Assembly: GCA_012845835.1 (NCBI GenBank)
Contig: JABAKD010000025.1
Location: 10,173,779-10,237,778, forward strand
Length of the DNA stretch: 64,000 nt
From: Undaria pinnatifida
Lineage: Eukaryota; Sar; Phaeophyceae; Laminariales; Alariaceae
Direction: 5' to 3'
Positions 43,927 through 58,284 of the stretch are shown one piece after another. The notes beneath the pieces are model-generated. The model was given only the letters and a program-made list of their open reading frames with translations, was not told the origin of the DNA and did not search any database. Position numbers and translations under genes: made by a program. Position 1 is the first letter of the stretch, and every line of letters starts with the position of its first letter.

Positions 43927-44075
43927 TATCAAAAACAAGATAATAGGACCCCTCCCATTTTAAAAACCCACCCACATAGTACAGCAGTACAAGCACCAAC
44001 AACGCAGCTTGCAGAAATGATAATCGACCCGAAATTCGTCGAACTCACGGCTGACGTCCTTGAATTTTTTTTTCA
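43927..44075 (-). repeat. variant foldback terminus, second copy
   Basis: Shares CCCGAAATTCGTCGAACTCA and GCTGACGT with 38463-38612, and has an ATAGGACCCCTCCCA block like CGGACCCCTCCCA there. Confidence 0.5.
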
Positions 44076-44153
44076 AATATCCTCCGTTTGCGCACTATCG
44101 CCCCTATCTATGCTCTCTGAAGCTGTCTTGGCAAGCGCGTCGGCGTACGTCCT

Positions 44154-44375
44154 GCTTTTTTTTCCCCCCCTTTTTGCACACTTCTACTTTCCAGCTTCTG
44201 GACAAGCCGTGGTCACAGGTGTCCTCCCTTCTCCCCCCCGGTTCTTGCCTTCGATTTTTATCGCGCATAGGGTTCAGCACTCCCAATGCTCGTCGATTTT
44301 TCATCGAGTGATGCTACGCTCTCGCGCTTTTCGCAAGTCAAATTGTGTACAAGAAAACGTTCTGTATACGCCATA
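44154..44375 (-). mobile_element. SINE, inverted 5'-truncated copy
   Basis: The reverse complement carries the CCAGAAGCTGGAAAGT, CCCTATGCGCGATAAAAAT, GAGCATTGGGAGTGCTGAAC and CGAAAAGCGCGAGAGCGT blocks of the SINE at 40697. The A-tail is represented by a T-run near 44156. The tRNA head is absent. Confidence 0.7.
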
Positions 44376-44430
44376 GTCGTCGCCCTCGAAAAATATAATA
44401 TGGCCAGGGTTTTTATTAGTGGGTGAGCTT

Positions 44431-44826
44431 TGTGGTGGTACTCCGAGTGGGGGATGCGTGGTTGGTCGGTGTTGGGAAGCGTGCTCCTCATGGGTTCCGG
44501 TGCCCTTGTTTGGTCTCTCCTCATGGCTCGCTGGATAGACTCAAAAGCTTATACATTATTTCCTCTTCATTGTACTCTAAAAGACAGACAACACAGGCCT
44601 AGCCACGATAGGGCTGGGTAGAGCAGGTAGAGCAGGTAGAGCAGGTAGAGCAGGTAGTGAGATGTGGGGCGTCCTGCTTGTCCCCTCATCGTCACCTACA
44701 TTATCGCCCATCTATGATGGCCTTGACGTGAATGTGACATCTAAAGTCACGTGGTTTCACCTCAACCATGACATGATTTCACGTCGAATCTGTAAACTAT
44801 CCTTCTACGGAGGGCACTCCATTACA
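44431..44826 (-). repeat. 3' LTR of the LARD
   Basis: Identical by eye to 58306-58701. It contains four copies of a 9-bp unit (GTAGAGCAG) near 44616-44656. Confidence 0.9.
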
Positions 44827-45000
44827 CTAGGCCACCCTGAATAGTCGTAGATGCAGATCTCCTGCCAATCAAAGGATGCCAACAAAACATCCAGAATTGG
44901 GAAGGGGATCGAAGATGCGGCATTTCGAAACAAACGAAAATGAGGCTATAGATTCCCCCACACCTCGTAAAAATGAGGCTTAAACGCCTCATTGCAAGGT
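44827..45000 (-). other. 3' tail of the LARD, homologous to the NADAR element
   Basis: On the minus strand, GCCGCATCTTCGATCC, then CTGCATCTACGACTATTCAG and GGTGGCCTAG precede the LTR. The NADAR element has AGCCGCATCTTCGACCC, CTGCATACTCGACTCATCAG and GGTTGGCTAG in the same order before its 3' LTR. A hairpin (AATGAGGC/GCCTCATT) lies at about 44976-44997. Confidence 0.65.
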
Positions 45001-45289
45001 ATATAACCCTATGATGGAGCTCACAACCGTGAGAGCTCGAGAAAGGGTATGTACCTACGGTATACCAGTAGCAATCGGCCTACGAAAACACGAAGGGCGT
45101 GGCCACTGAGCGCAAGGATGCGAAGGGGGCCAAAGAAGAAGGTATAGACGCGGAAACCAAGTCAAAAGAGAAGAAGGGAACACGTTTCACGCTGTGGAGG
45201 CCAGACGAGTTTACGGCCTGAAGCGTAGTGCCGAAGGGGCGGGCGGTCGGTCCATTTGCCGGAAGACAAGAGAGAAATAAAGGAACACT

Positions 45290-48200
45290 GCCTAACAGAA
45301 CATCAGAGTCCGCTACGTTGGACATGGACAGCTGACGTGGGGCCATCGGTTGGACGGTGAAAGAGCAACAACTAAGACGCGAAGAAGTACGCAAGCGTCG
45401 GGCCATTGGTCCAAAGGCAGGAGAGAAAGAGCCTGAAACAAGAAAAAAAAAAGAAAAGTGCCTAAAATAATGTCAGGGTCCGCAAGGTTGGACCTGGAAG
45501 GCTGACGTGGGACCATTGGTCGAAAGGCAAAACTATAAAGAACCAGTACGCTGAGGTTTAACGGAAACACGGGGGCCGTAATATGCGACCTAGGAGGCTA
45601 GCATAAAGCCCTTGGTCGAACTGTAGAACGGAAAACCGAGGCTACCAAAACCAATCGCGAAAACGCAGTGAAAGACAACACCTAAAACAGTGGCACAGAC
45701 AACACCAAAATGGTGGTACTGGAGGCGTGTGTGATACGCCGGAAAGCTGAACCGGGGGGCAACCGTGGAGTACCCTTGAAAGCTATCTGGATACAGTACC
45801 ATGAAAACGGGAAGAAATATGTGGTGAGGTCACCTAGCCAAAGCTATACGCAAACAAGGACGAAACTGAATCGTAGACACCAGAAAGACGGAAGGCACTA
45901 TCGGAAGCCGGAAAAAGAGTCGACATATGACACCTTGAGAGGCTAACTAATAACGGGAACAATGCCAGCAAACGTAGCGAGGCTATTCAACCATAACAAA
46001 GCAAGCCAAAAATGGGGTCAACAAGAAGATACTCGTTCAGCTCGAAGCAGCGCTGGAAGTGTCTGGATCCAGAAAGAATGCAGGGAACAGAGAAAACAAT
46101 ATGAAGAAAGCCGCAGCTAGGTACTATACGTCGGAAACACGGGGTAGCTAACGTGGAGCAACCCTAAAAAGGTAACCGAGAAAAATGCAGGGAAAAACAG
46201 GAAATAGGCAAATCGTGTCATAGCAACGTGCTGCAGCCTGACAAAAAGAAGGGTCCATAGCAAAGGACCTTGAAAGGCTACTTTCAGAAAACGAGCAACA
46301 CTAGGTACGTAGCGAAGGTATACCTCCGAAAGCGATTTCGCCGAAAAAAACAACACGAAAGGGGGTCAACAGGGAACGACCTATATGGGCTGCGAAGCCA
46401 AACTGGAGTCAAAACGTGGACCCGATGCGACAAGTACGCCAACAAGCCAAGAGCAAAACGGGGGCCAAGAGGGGAGGGCCTGTGGACTGCACAGTCAGGA
46501 CGGGCTGTAAACCCATGATTAAGGCCGGTGTAGTTGAACCCTATGGGCAGGTATGCCGAAAAGAATCAAGAAAAAGAGGTCGAGAGAAACAAGACCTGTT
46601 GGCTGCAAAGCCAGGACGGGGGTCAGTGTCGTTGGACCGTAGGGGCAGCGGTGCCGAGAGAAAAAGGTAAGAAATATTGGTCCAGGGGAATAGATCCGCT
46701 GGCTACGAAGCAAGAACGGAGCCCGACAGCAAGGGGCTCTTGGCGGCAGGTACGACCAAACAAAAGGCAGAGGCCAAAGAGAACCGACAGATGGGCTGAA
46801 GAGTCAGCACGGGACCGCTAATATGGAACCTAAGGGGGGCTCTCAATGTGAAGCCAGTGGTCGACAACATGGGACCATAGACAGTAGCAATAGCTGAAAT
46901 GCCGTAATACCAAGTGGCTGAGGCTAAAGTGCAGCGACGTCAGTCGTGGGAAGAAGTACGGCAAGAACAAAGAAAGGTCCAACAACGAAAGGGACGTATG
47001 CCAAGGGGCAAGGAGAAGTCCAACAGCAACAACAAAAAAGGAGGTAATGCCTCGCGAAAAACGAAGAGAAATAACGCGGAAAGCATCCATGTTGTCACCA
47101 ATCGCATAAGGCGAGGTGGAAACGACACGATAGAAAACCTCAACATGGTTCGGAAACGCCATGGTTCGTCGTTGTGCACAAAACGTGGGCAGGCTACATC
47201 GGCGGTAGAAGGCGGAAGCAAAACTACAAAGGCAAACACTCGTCGTACTGTAGAAAGGTGGAACGACTTGGGCAAAAGTTCAAGATCAAAGCGCCCATGA
47301 AGATCACTGAAAAAAAACGAACAAATGCCATACTTTGAACGCGGCAAATAAGACAGAAGGCATACTACTACGTTCAAACGTTGTTGGGGGCTCAATGATA
47401 CTGAGACTGAAAGGGGATACTTTGGGGGGCCACAAGGCGATAACACTGACGATACTGGTAACTACCAGGTAAAATTGTACTGAGACAGTAGGGTCCAAAG
47501 CTAATACGCGCACTAAGCGTTCACTCCCAGAAGAAAGGAGAGAGTACTACTACGGTCGGCCGCTAACTGCGCACAGCGATAACCACTAAGGAGCAAGCGT
47601 GACAAGAAATAACAAGAAAAAAAAATCAAATAATACCCGCGTTGCATGGACGCGAAAGCGGAAGGTATCGGTTCCGAAAATTCACCAACGCCAGAGTCGG
47701 GAGGAAATACGTTCCGAAAACGCACACACTGCAGAGAGGAGGGGGTGTACGTTCTTATCCGGCACATAGTGCAGGGGGGGGGGAAACCAAGATAGAAAAA
47801 CCATGCTAACACGATATTAATTTCAACTCATACCGTGAGGGCGGTAAAGACGGGGTCTTAACACAACGGAGGGCTCAGAAACTCTGCGAAAGAGCACGCA
47901 CACGGTGCAGACGATATCTCGGCTGAGAAGGAATCAGGCGAAACTATTACGATGTCGCGGGCTGATACCGTAAGCCGGACAGAGGGAGGGGGCAAACCAC
48001 GTACAACTCTAAAAATGCTAGCGGGGCGCATGCACAGCGTGCATGCGAAGTTCAGGCTAATAAGGACCTAGCGAAACTACCATGGTTTCGGGGGTTGATA
48101 CTATAAAGAAGCCTAGAGAGGGGGGGGGGTCGTGAACAAACGACGGTCCCGAAAATACTAGCAGTTGATGTCGTGAAACTCTGAAAATGTGGCCTACTAT

Positions 48201-51200
48201 AGAGCCATTCCTACTCGAAGCTAAGCGACGAAAAATCGGGGGAAAACATACGCGAAAGCACTTGGATCTCCAATCGAGAAGAGGGGACTTGTGCAGGGCG
48301 ATATGACGCAAACAAGGGGGACAACACGCCTCAATAAGCACCTACGGCGTGCGTAGTACAGAAAATAGAGGAAGGGCCAGAGCACATACCACGTATACCA
48401 CAGTGGTAACAGAACAAATACGACGCCTCAATAAGCACCTATGACGTACGGAGTGCAAATATTTGGGGAAGGGCTAAGACATATATGCCAAAGCAGTAAG
48501 AAGCCAAACATGACGCCTCATTAAGTACCAATGACGTACGGAGTGCAAAAAGCGGAAGAGCCAAGATGGGCATGCCACAGCGGGTTTGGAGACATATACG
48601 ATGCCCAATATGCACCTATTTCGTACGCATTGCAGAAATCAAGGGGAAGGCCAACGAAAACAAATACTACAGCGGATTCGCGGACAGCGAAACAAGGGTA
48701 CGCTAAACCGACGAGAGGAAACGAAAACACGGCAGGTTTGGGCCAAGTTACGAAAACGGGGCAGGTTAAACCGGCGCAAACAGGAAGACAGAACCACCAA
48801 AACTTTTCGGCCTGGTTACGAAAATGGGGCCAGCTAAATCAGTGGCTGGAAGGCCAGGGTAGCACACCGACGCAAGCACGCAAACATATGTGCTCGTCAA
48901 AAGTGGAACAGCCCGAAAAGTCAGGGTATCACACCGACACAAGCACGCGAACATATGTGCTGTTCAAAAGTGTGACTACCCGAAGAGTCAAGGCAAAGAA
49001 GGGGCACCTTGAAACTAACTGAACAACAGAATCAAACCCAAAAGAGAAAATCAAGAAGCCAATGCGCACAAAACAAATCCCATGAAAAAACAACTCGAGA
49101 AGGAACTCAAGAAACATGGTAAGGGGGAGGAACAACAAGACAAACGGGTAAGTGCGACTCAACGCGATAATACCCTGGCTGCAGATATCCCTGTCGCGTG
49201 GCGTTGTAGGCACGCCGGTCCGTAGATGGTGCTCCGCGAAGATATGCAGTAGAGACGCCGTAGGTTGATCCTGAAACCGGGTGGTGTAGGGTTTGAAGAA
49301 AGATCCGATGGAACGCGGCTGGTGGTCGTACTAGGGTGTGCTGCAGCGCTCCGATCGCGAGACAGTGACGTCGTGGTGTTCGCGGAAGATGTGGTAGGAG
49401 CGCTGGAGACGGATGATGGTCCAGTAAAACGCGTTGAAGAGCTCCGAGCACGAACCAGTGAGGGTGGGGTGTTCGCGGAAGATACGGTAGAGGCTCTTGT
49501 GGCGGAAGAAGACGAGGCTGTAGTAGCTCAATATGGTAGGTTGAAGACGGTGGCGGATAGCGTACGCGGTGGTGGAATGTGCGTGTTCCGCAGCGTACAT
49601 GTAGGCGCGAGCGTTGACTCTGTAGTAGTCCGTTAAGGTGGTCCTGTGGAGATGCCTGCGGTTCTCGCGGTGGTGGAGTTCGCTTTGTACGCGGCGAGGA
49701 TAACGGCGTGGTTGTCGGAATAGGCGGTAGAGAAGACCCGAAGTAGCCGGCGATGGCTGTGACGCCGGGGCGGTTAGTAGCGGACTGAAGGAGCAAACCT
49801 ACCGGCGCGGTGGCTGCAGGAGTCGGCGAAATATGTCCCAGCTGGTCGGCGCTGACGATGCGATGACGCCGGAGTCGGTGGTAGTGGCCAGGGAGAGGGC
49901 GCCTCGCCGCTGGTAGCGGGTTGAAGCGGCAGGCCCATCGGTGCATGGCTGCAGAAGTCGGTGAAATAATTCCCAGATTGTCGGAGTAGATGGTGGCGAC
50001 GACGTCGGTGCCGGCGGTAGTGGCCAAAAGAAGAAAGGTTGCCTTGACGTTGGTAGTGGCTTGAAGGAGAAAGACATCGCATGAAAAAGTCGCGGAAGAC
50101 GGCGGTGGAGCTCAGGTGGAAGGCGAAGCTCTGACGAAGGTGGAGCTCTGGTCGCGAAGCTCAGGTGACGACAGGTGACGACGAATCTCCGTGCAGGAGG
50201 AGCTGCGGTCGCGAAGTACAGGTGACGACGAAGCTCTATCGAAAATGGAGCTCTGAAAAAGGTGGGTTTCTGGGCTTGAAGCTCGGGTGACGACGAAGTT
50301 CTGATGAAAGGTGGAACTCCGGTGAGCGTGGAGCTCTGGTCTCGAAGCTCAGGTGACGGCGAAGCTCAGGTGACGTCGAACCTCTGGTGAAAGGTGGAAC
50401 TCCGGTGAACGTGGAGGTCTGGTCGCGAAGCTCAGGCGGCGATGGGGGGGTGTCGATGATCTTGGAAGTGTAGCCACAGGTACTGGCGAGAAAAACCGTA
50501 GTCGGAAGGGCAGTCCACAGTTTTCAGCGGCGGCTGTGGAGCGATGACGGCTCCGGGAAAATAATGGTCCGACGAAGGATGAGGAAGGCCAAAAAGGGAT
50601 GCGCCAATGGTGGGCGCTGGGGAGAACGAAGGACGGCCTGAAAGCCGATCCAGGAGGAGCGCCAGCGTCCTCGGCGCCTTTCTCGGAGCTGGCTAGCGAA
50701 CCGAAGGCGATGTCATGGGCCGAAATAGACCCGACGGAGGTTTTGGCGCGGAGAAGGGGCCGACGGATTGTTTTGGTATGGTCCGCAACGGTGAGTTGCC
50801 GAAAGTATTACCAGCGAAACGTGGTGCATGGGGCAGGAGGGAGAGGTTTTGAGCCCACCCAAGTCAATGCCTAACAGGAAGGGTGCACGGTTTGCGCGTC
50901 GCCTGTGGATGGGGGCGGATAGTGATGGTGGGTCGAAAGGGAGGGGGAACTAGCCCACCCAAAACGATACCCGGGATGGAATGCTCGCATCGGTCGACGT
51001 GGGCAGCGGAGAGGCCGTGGAAGGGCCCGATTTCTGGCTAAAAAGGTCCCATACGTACCAGGCTCGGGAGGTTCATGAGCCCGAGGCTAAAAACAATAAC
51101 AAACTCGGAAAAAGAGGGCGGTGGAATGGTAGAGGTGGGTCGTAGAGGAGAGGTAGCGAGCCCACCCAAACCGATAGTCGGTTCGAAACGCTCATACCCG

Positions 51201-51310
51201 GAAAAAAAAAATTAGCTCCAACTCAGAAGATGGGAGCGGCGGGATGTAGTGGTGGGTTGGGAGGGACGGGGGAACGAGCCCACCCAAGCCGATGCTCGGC
51301 TCGGAGAGGT
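45290..51310 (-). repeat. LARD interior: successive degenerate tandem arrays
   Basis: Examples: units of roughly 170-190 bp with GTTGGAC and GCTGACGTGGG at about 45310 and 45480; roughly 130-bp units at 46380-46760 with GGCTGCAAAGCCAGGACGGG; 89-97-bp units with GACGCCTCAATAAGCACC at about 48325, 48422, 48511 and 48600; short GAAGCTCAGGTGACGACG repeats at 50100-50440; and units of about 100-200 bp with GAGCCCACCCAA at about 50850-51300. The plus strand is strikingly purine-rich through much of this part. No coding is recognised. Confidence 0.7.
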
Positions 51311-54300
51311 CATAACCGGAAAGGAACAAAACCACAGGTTCAGATGGTAAACCTATAGGAATGTTAGGGTAGGGGGGGGGTGGCGACAGTGGCGTCACAG
51401 ATATGCCTTCAGGGGCGGGTAGGGGTTGCCTAGGTTCAGGTGGTGAACCTACAGGGTTGTTGAGGCAAAAGGGGGGTGGCGGTATTGGTGTCGGATGGGG
51501 ATTCGCGACCGTTGGGTTGGAGGGGAACTGGTCGGTGTTCACTGGCAACGGAAGAAGAATCAGTCGGGGTCGTCCGTGGTTGTGTCGTGGAGGAAAGCTG
51601 AAGGGCCGTTGGTGGCAAGGATCCGGTTAATGAAGGAGTAGCTAAAGAGCTGGGTCGGGAGCGATAAACCGCGGGTTTGTTGTGGTTGCGGGAAACCAGG
51701 GCACGCTGGTGGGTAAACGGAAAAGTTGGCCGAGAGGTACCGTCGGTGGCCTGGAACAGGCGGGATGGTTTGGGCCAGGGTAGCCGTGAAAAGGGGGCGG
51801 TAGGGGGTCCATTGTTTGTCGAAATGAGAACTAACCAGACCTTGAGCGGGAGGGCGGTTGCTTCCTCCAGAGGGTCGGCGGAGACCGGAGCAAGGCGACT
51901 CTGTGGTAACACGTCAGGGTGGAGAACGGCTTGGGGGATTCGGCAGGTGCGCCTCGGTGGCGATGGAGGGGGCTGGGACAGAGATGTTCCGTGGAAACCG
52001 GTCGCGTTGAAGGGGGGGGGCGGCAGAGTTGTTCTGTCGCGATGGAAAGGGTCGGAACGAGGTCTGTAGTAGGAGGGTTCGGTGAGAAATGCCGAGACCG
52101 AAAGGGGATGACTCGTTTGCAACGCGGCTGGTTAGGAAAAAAGGCGGCTGCCAACCGAATAAAGCGGTTATTGCTCCTGCCTATGGATGGGATTGCCAGT
52201 CTCGGGTGTACCGTTGCCGAAGCTAGAGATACGAACTGGGAGGGCGGTGGTGGATGACGAAGGTCGATGGGTGGTGGTACGGGAGTAATTTCCGGCGTTT
52301 GTCGGCCTCGGAACCATTGTCCCAGGTAGGTAATGAAGGAGCTCCGGCGTTCGTTGACCTCGGAACCAATGTCCATGGCTGTCGTAGGAACGGTTCCGAT
52401 ACTTGGTCGAAGCCGGGAAAGCTGAGGGGTCGTGGTGTCGCTCAAAATGTCGGTATCGGGCGATGTCGGAAACTACTCCACACGGTGATAAGAAAAAACC
52501 GTAGAAGAAGAATCCAGAAGGGTGGCACTGCTAAAGGTTGAACATCCCAGAAGAGGTAGTCCGGTGTAGGCTGGCTGCGGTGAGCCGCCAAGCAGTGGTC
52601 AGTTGCGGCTGTCTGTAAGACTGTCGCGTGGCGATGGCGAGGGTGCAGCTGGCTGATCTGGAGAACATGCGCGGCTGGGTTAACGTGATCGCAGAGGGAG
52701 TCTCGGTATTGTATCACCGAGGCTCTGGGAGGGTCTCCGTGGGTTGCGTTTAAAGGAGCGGGGCGAAGATACCCTGGGGGTCCTGTCTCCAAGCGGCGTT
52801 GGATGAGCAGGATAGAACTCGCTAGGAAATGCCGTACCTGTGGTCCGTGTCCACGCAATCCACGAGGGTTGCGGGGAAGACGGGGCAGGGGGCTCAGGGC
52901 ATGTCCTGGTCAACTATGATCGCGAGTCTTCCGTCGTCATGACGGGACTGTCCCTTGGGCCCAGGGGCAGTGGTGCTGTCAACACCGTGGCAGCGAGTGG
53001 GAATCCGTCGTTCGCGGGCCCAACGTTGTCACTGAAAAACGCGCACGTCCTAGGACGAGCGCGGGTGGAGCCGCCGATAAATAGGCGAGGCGGGCTCAGG
53101 ATGCGATGGCCCGGAATTGGAAGCAGAAGTTTCGTGCTGTAGTCCGGAACCGCTGGTAGCCGTGGTCTTCGGCAAGTAGCGTTGCTCATCGGTAGAAGGC
53201 GTCGAGTGGAGCATCCCAGTAGGGTTCGACGTCTTGGCCTCCTCGTACCCACACCTCAAGACCATCGCTAGAACAAGGGGATCAGGCTTGGACAAGCGAT
53301 ATCGCATGTATGGGGCTGGGCGGGGGAGGTAGATTGTTGGGGGGCGGGGGCCTCGGTGGAGCTCGTTCTTGTAAAGTTGAAGCTGGAACCTCGTCCCGCA
53401 ATTAGATGGCCTGGTGCTGGTAGTGCTGTATCGGTTGATCAGCGTGTAGCGTCCAGGGATTTTTGCCGCAATGGGTATCGGCCGGCCACGCTGTTGCTGT
53501 CGATGTTGTCGTCGTTGTCGCATCAGTTTCCCGCGGAAGAAAGGCGATCATGGCGCTTTCGACCCAAAAAATAGTTGTCACGGCAATTATAACGAGCGGC
53601 GTTGGTTGTCGCGGGTTATTGCCGGGTAATAGCGCCGGGTTTACGGTCCGCGCGTTTCCGCAAATACCAAAAGTAAAAACCAATATCCTGAAGTATGCCC
53701 ATACCTGGGTTGAGCGCACCAGAGGCGTAGCGGTGTTGCTAAAGTGGGAGAGTGCCGCCAGCACGATGCAGGCGTCAAGGAGAACGCCCGAAAGCCAGCG
53801 AAGTGGTACTCGATGGCCAGGTAGTTGACAATGATGCTCGTCGCAGGTTGTGTCCCGTATCGCAATATGTGGTGGTTGCGAGCCACCACTTTTTGCGGTT
53901 CGTGAGTCAGACGCAGGCGTCGTGGGCGTCACAATCCGGGTAGTCGCGACCGTCGTCGCGGCCACTACGGATAGGATGGCGTCCGCGTCGTTGAGCGACA
54001 AGCTGTCGTTGTTACAACGGTCAATATCGGTGATGTAGGTGGTAGGCGGAGAAGAATGGTGGTGTAGGTGGTAGTCGGAGAAGAACGGTGGTCTTGACCC
54101 GAGGAGTAGGTGATGCGGGGGGGTGCGTGCGGCGTTTTTGGGGGCTGGTTGCGGAGGGCGTGTGCGGCGTTTTCAAGCCGTGGGTTTACGGGAGGTGGGT
54201 GCTGGGGCTTGGGGGCGTGTCGGGCAATGCAGCCACAAAGTTGGTTCGGCATCTCTGTGGCCGTTTTGACAACAATAGTAGCGGCAGGAGGGGGTCGGAA

Positions 54301-57300
54301 TTTCAAGGAAATAGACCGGACCGGCAGATTACCGCAGATGGACCGTCTAACGATGCCGACATGAGTCGTAGTTGGGTAGGTACGACGTGGCCAATGACCG
54401 AAAAATATTTTACCGCAGACAAGGTTGCCTTTGGGTGCCGCCCGGTCGAGACCGTGGGCGCGCCGGATGCAGTTGTGAGCAAGTACCAGCAAACAAAAGC
54501 AGGGGCGATTGGGCGCAGGGGGTTAAGCGCGATAGTGGGCGGGCGAATTTGAACCGTTGTGGTGATAGACGCGGCCGCGTGGGGTGGGCGGCTATGGGAG
54601 CCGGGGTTGGGATGTGAGCAGCAACGTGTCGGTTGGAGCGGTAGTCGTGGCTCAGATGGGGGGGGGGGGGGCACAAAGGGCTGCAGTCGCGGTGGCATGA
54701 TATTCGGTAACCACCGCGGCACTGGCCTGATGGGTGCCGCTTCGGCGATACACGCTGTGGTAGTCGTCGCTGTACTTGCGGCGTTGTTGCGTTCCCCCAC
54801 GGGAAAAAAATAACCTCTTGCCCTCAGGCGCTAAATAAAAATCGCAGTCGCATCAGGTGGGCGTCTCTCGTAGAGGGATCCGTCCTCCCTAGTCTCGGCG
54901 TGTAAGGTGGCCGTACCAAACGTCGAGGGATCCGGTTTGACTGAAATGGGTCGGGGTCAGTGGCGGCGGTGGAAATGCCGTCAACGACCCTGGCCGCAAA
55001 AATGCGCTCCGGGCATTATTTCGATTTTATTGGAACAGAATGACAAGGTCCTTCACCGTAACTGTACCACCCATGGCTACAGCACGAGAAAAACGCGAAG
55101 CTCACTGTTCATTGTGAGGGTTTAGGGGTTGGGTCCTGGTTGGTGCGGGACTTACCGCAAAGGTTGGGGGGGGGGTCCATGTTGGTCCGGAATGGATAGG
55201 GAGGTATCGCACGCACCGGAGTAGAGGGGTAGGATGCAGTACCAGTAGTTTTCGAACGTCACCAAGAAGACCGGAGGGTGATGGATGATTGTAGATATTC
55301 CCGGGGGAGGAGCGTGGTGCTCGGGAGATGGTTAGAACCACCGAGTTATCCAGTCGAAAACAAAACAAAATCAGACCTTACAACACGGAAAATATGTGTA
55401 CCTCTTGTACCCGTCGATAACCTAAGCTATGTTTGAGGTTTCCGAAGCAAAAATTCGGACCTAAAAATGACGGTATACTTCGGGGGTGCACTGTTTATAA
55501 AAATACCGGGGGGGGTTCCGTGTAACACAGGTAGGACACTCGTGAAAAAGGGAGAGAGATGGCATCCGGAGCGCGACGCACTCGGGGTGCGGTTTTACTC
55601 AACCGTATTTTTGCTCAAGCACGATCCTAATACAGTTCGGGTCACTCCAACGCTGCATCAGGTCGGGGGTGCGTAACAGCAAAAACGTAAGCCTCATGAA
55701 AATAGCTCAAACAAGCGTGGGGTATTGAGCGTATTGACGAGGCTCGTGGCACGTTGAGTCTCCACCCTCACAGAGGTTTCCAAATAGAACACAGTGCACC
55801 GTGAGAGGATTTTATAAAATCGTACCAATATGATATAGTGGAATGTTCGGCATGTAATACCGCCGTTCCCGCATTATGGGGTTGAAACCCCTAAAAAAAA
55901 TAATGCATCGTGACAGAGCACAATCATTGTCAATTGTGTAAGTCAACATCATGTGCAGCGCGTGTTGATGCTCGTGACAAGACGATCATGGTTGCACGAC
56001 CATTTTTGCAAGACGAGATGTGCGCCAGCATGATGAAAGCAACACGTGCGGCATAGAAACGGGGGGGGGGGGCATTTCCCGTGGTCACTCGCAAAATTAT
56101 TGTCAAGCAACTAACAGCAGAAATGAATGCCTTCAAACCAAAAAAATGAAAAGTAAAAAAAAGAAGCAGTTGTTGACTTTCAAGCTTGCGCAGCAACGTT
56201 ACAATTTTGAGCAGAATAGACCCTGCGTTATCGTAAAACTGAAGCGGAAAATGCGTTGAAATTTGGGCATCATCTACCCTATATCACCAGAAACGGGGAA
56301 AAGTAAACTCGGTCGGGTGACAAAAATCGGGCAAATTTCAGCAGCGTCTACTCCACTTCATCATACGAGATGGGGCAGATGCGAGGGACTTTGATGCGTT
56401 CTGTCGCAAAAAAAAAAAAAAAATGTTAGCGTAGAGCCTGCTTTTGTTATGGCGTAAAAAGCTGGCCGAACGCGGGGGGGGGGGAATAATCCAATATTAG
56501 ACAGCGTAGAGCTCGGGCACGACAAATATACTGGCAAAATGCTCTTACAGCAGATGCATATGGGCATGATAGAGCCCATATGTGGCTCAAAACTGGTAAG
56601 AGGCACGTTTACTGCAGCATTTCGGACGATGTGAGCAGCATAGGGGGCCGTGCGTGAGACAAAACCGACGGAATTCACATATATATATGACACCAGTATC
56701 CTGACAAATTAAGGCAGCATAAAGCCTGTGTATGACAGAAGGCTGGAGAGATACACGTACTACAGCAGTATTTTGTCAAACTTTGACAGCGTAGATGCGA
56801 TGCAATGGCCAAAATGTACGAAGTGTACGCTAAACAGCAGCATGGTGACAAACGGCAACATAGAGCTCTGTACGTCATAAGCTGGTAAGAATTGCACACT
56901 GGACAACGGTAATTTCGCCATAGCAGTGTAGGGTCCGCGTACGATATGTCTTTAACTGGAGAGATGGTACGTGCGACACCACCAGTGGATAAAAACAAAA
57001 CGAAAGTTTGCACGAGAAAAAAAAAAAAAAAAAAAACAGTACAAGTAGAAATTCCCCATGACAAATTTAAGCAGCAGTTACTCGTACGTGCTTGTTAACC
57101 AAGCAAGAAACAAGAAAACAAAGTAGCTATCACTAAAGTAAACAAGGGAAATGCATCAAAACAAAAGAACAAACAAACCAGGGGCAGACCAAAACGACTT
57201 TGGGATGGCGATGGAAACGGGGTACTACCGGGAGTATCAGGACAAGACGCAACCGGGCATACCGGCCTAAAACCCTAGGGTCAGACTCGGTACAACTCCG

Positions 57301-58284
57301 TACCTGGTGGGGGGGTAGGTATTCTACGATTATGAGGGTGTGCCACGCCCGTAAGGTACGTGTCAACCCATACGTGTGTACGTACCACTGCTTGTGCTGT
57401 GTACGAGGTACGCAAATTATCTATGAGCCGCTGTCTCACCAAAGGTACGCAAGCAAAAATATTACTAATACGTCGTACCCGATGCCAATCACACGCCGTA
57501 AAAATGACACCACCGGCTAAGTATGCGGGCAAAAAAAGAAAAAGAAAAGAAACGATAATTACGAAAAGCGGGCGTGGTACCTCCCTGGCACTTGTGTCTA
57601 TCTCCTGCAAATGAGGGCCTATACCTCAATCAGTGGAGAACACAACAGAGAGCTCTCCTTTTGTTACGTGGTCCTTGTGGGGTCGCAGGGATTGGGTCGT
57701 TCTTGTACATACAAGTGTGTTTTGGGGATGGTATAGCGCTTTTGGGGTGACGGACGTACTACTACAACAGCAGGAGTACGGTGACACGAAAACGTCCAGA
57801 GATATCCCGTACCGGAGGACTTGTATGTATTGACGATGTACTATACGCTTGGTGCGAAGCAAAGGGAACAAAGGAGATCGCTTGTAGCACAATACCGGCG
57901 CAATACCGGTCGGTGCTATACCTACCTACGAGGGGGGGGGGGGGGGGGGGGCGAGACGTCTGCCTACGGCACCCAACTGCTTGTACTCGAGTCTATACTA
58001 TATGACCTATCTATGTGCTGCCAGGTGCAGTTCGTACGTGGTTGATACACGGAGGTTCGATATAAAAAGGGAGGCAAATAGATAACCAAGTTCGCTACTG
58101 GAGGAAAGGGGGTACCTGGTATGTTAAAAGACGAGAGGAAAAAAAATAATAAAAAAAAATAAAGAAAAGCTACCTAAAAAAAAACGGGAAAAGTAAAATG
58201 CAAAGCTGTGCAAGCCGAAAAGAGCTTGCCTTGGGGAGAGAAGAGCACCGGGGAGAAGGTCACGAAGCCCAAGGTCGACACGTT
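51311..58284 (-). other. LARD interior, remaining part
   Basis: Guanine-rich plus strand at 51300-54800, then A/T-richer DNA. Roughly 60-bp repeats with GGCAGCGTAGAGC and CTGGTAAGA blocks occur at 56450-56950; in element sense they recall the ATGCTGC arrays of the NADAR-element leader. G-runs occur at 57931-57950 and A-runs near 57020. No credible ORF, tRNA or domain was found. Confidence 0.55.

Noticed and set aside
49107-50027. 306-codon minus-strand frame in the LARD as a gene
   Set aside because: It is low complexity (His/Pro/Arg-rich), derived from local repeats, with no recognisable domain or start context. It could still be revisited with transcript data.
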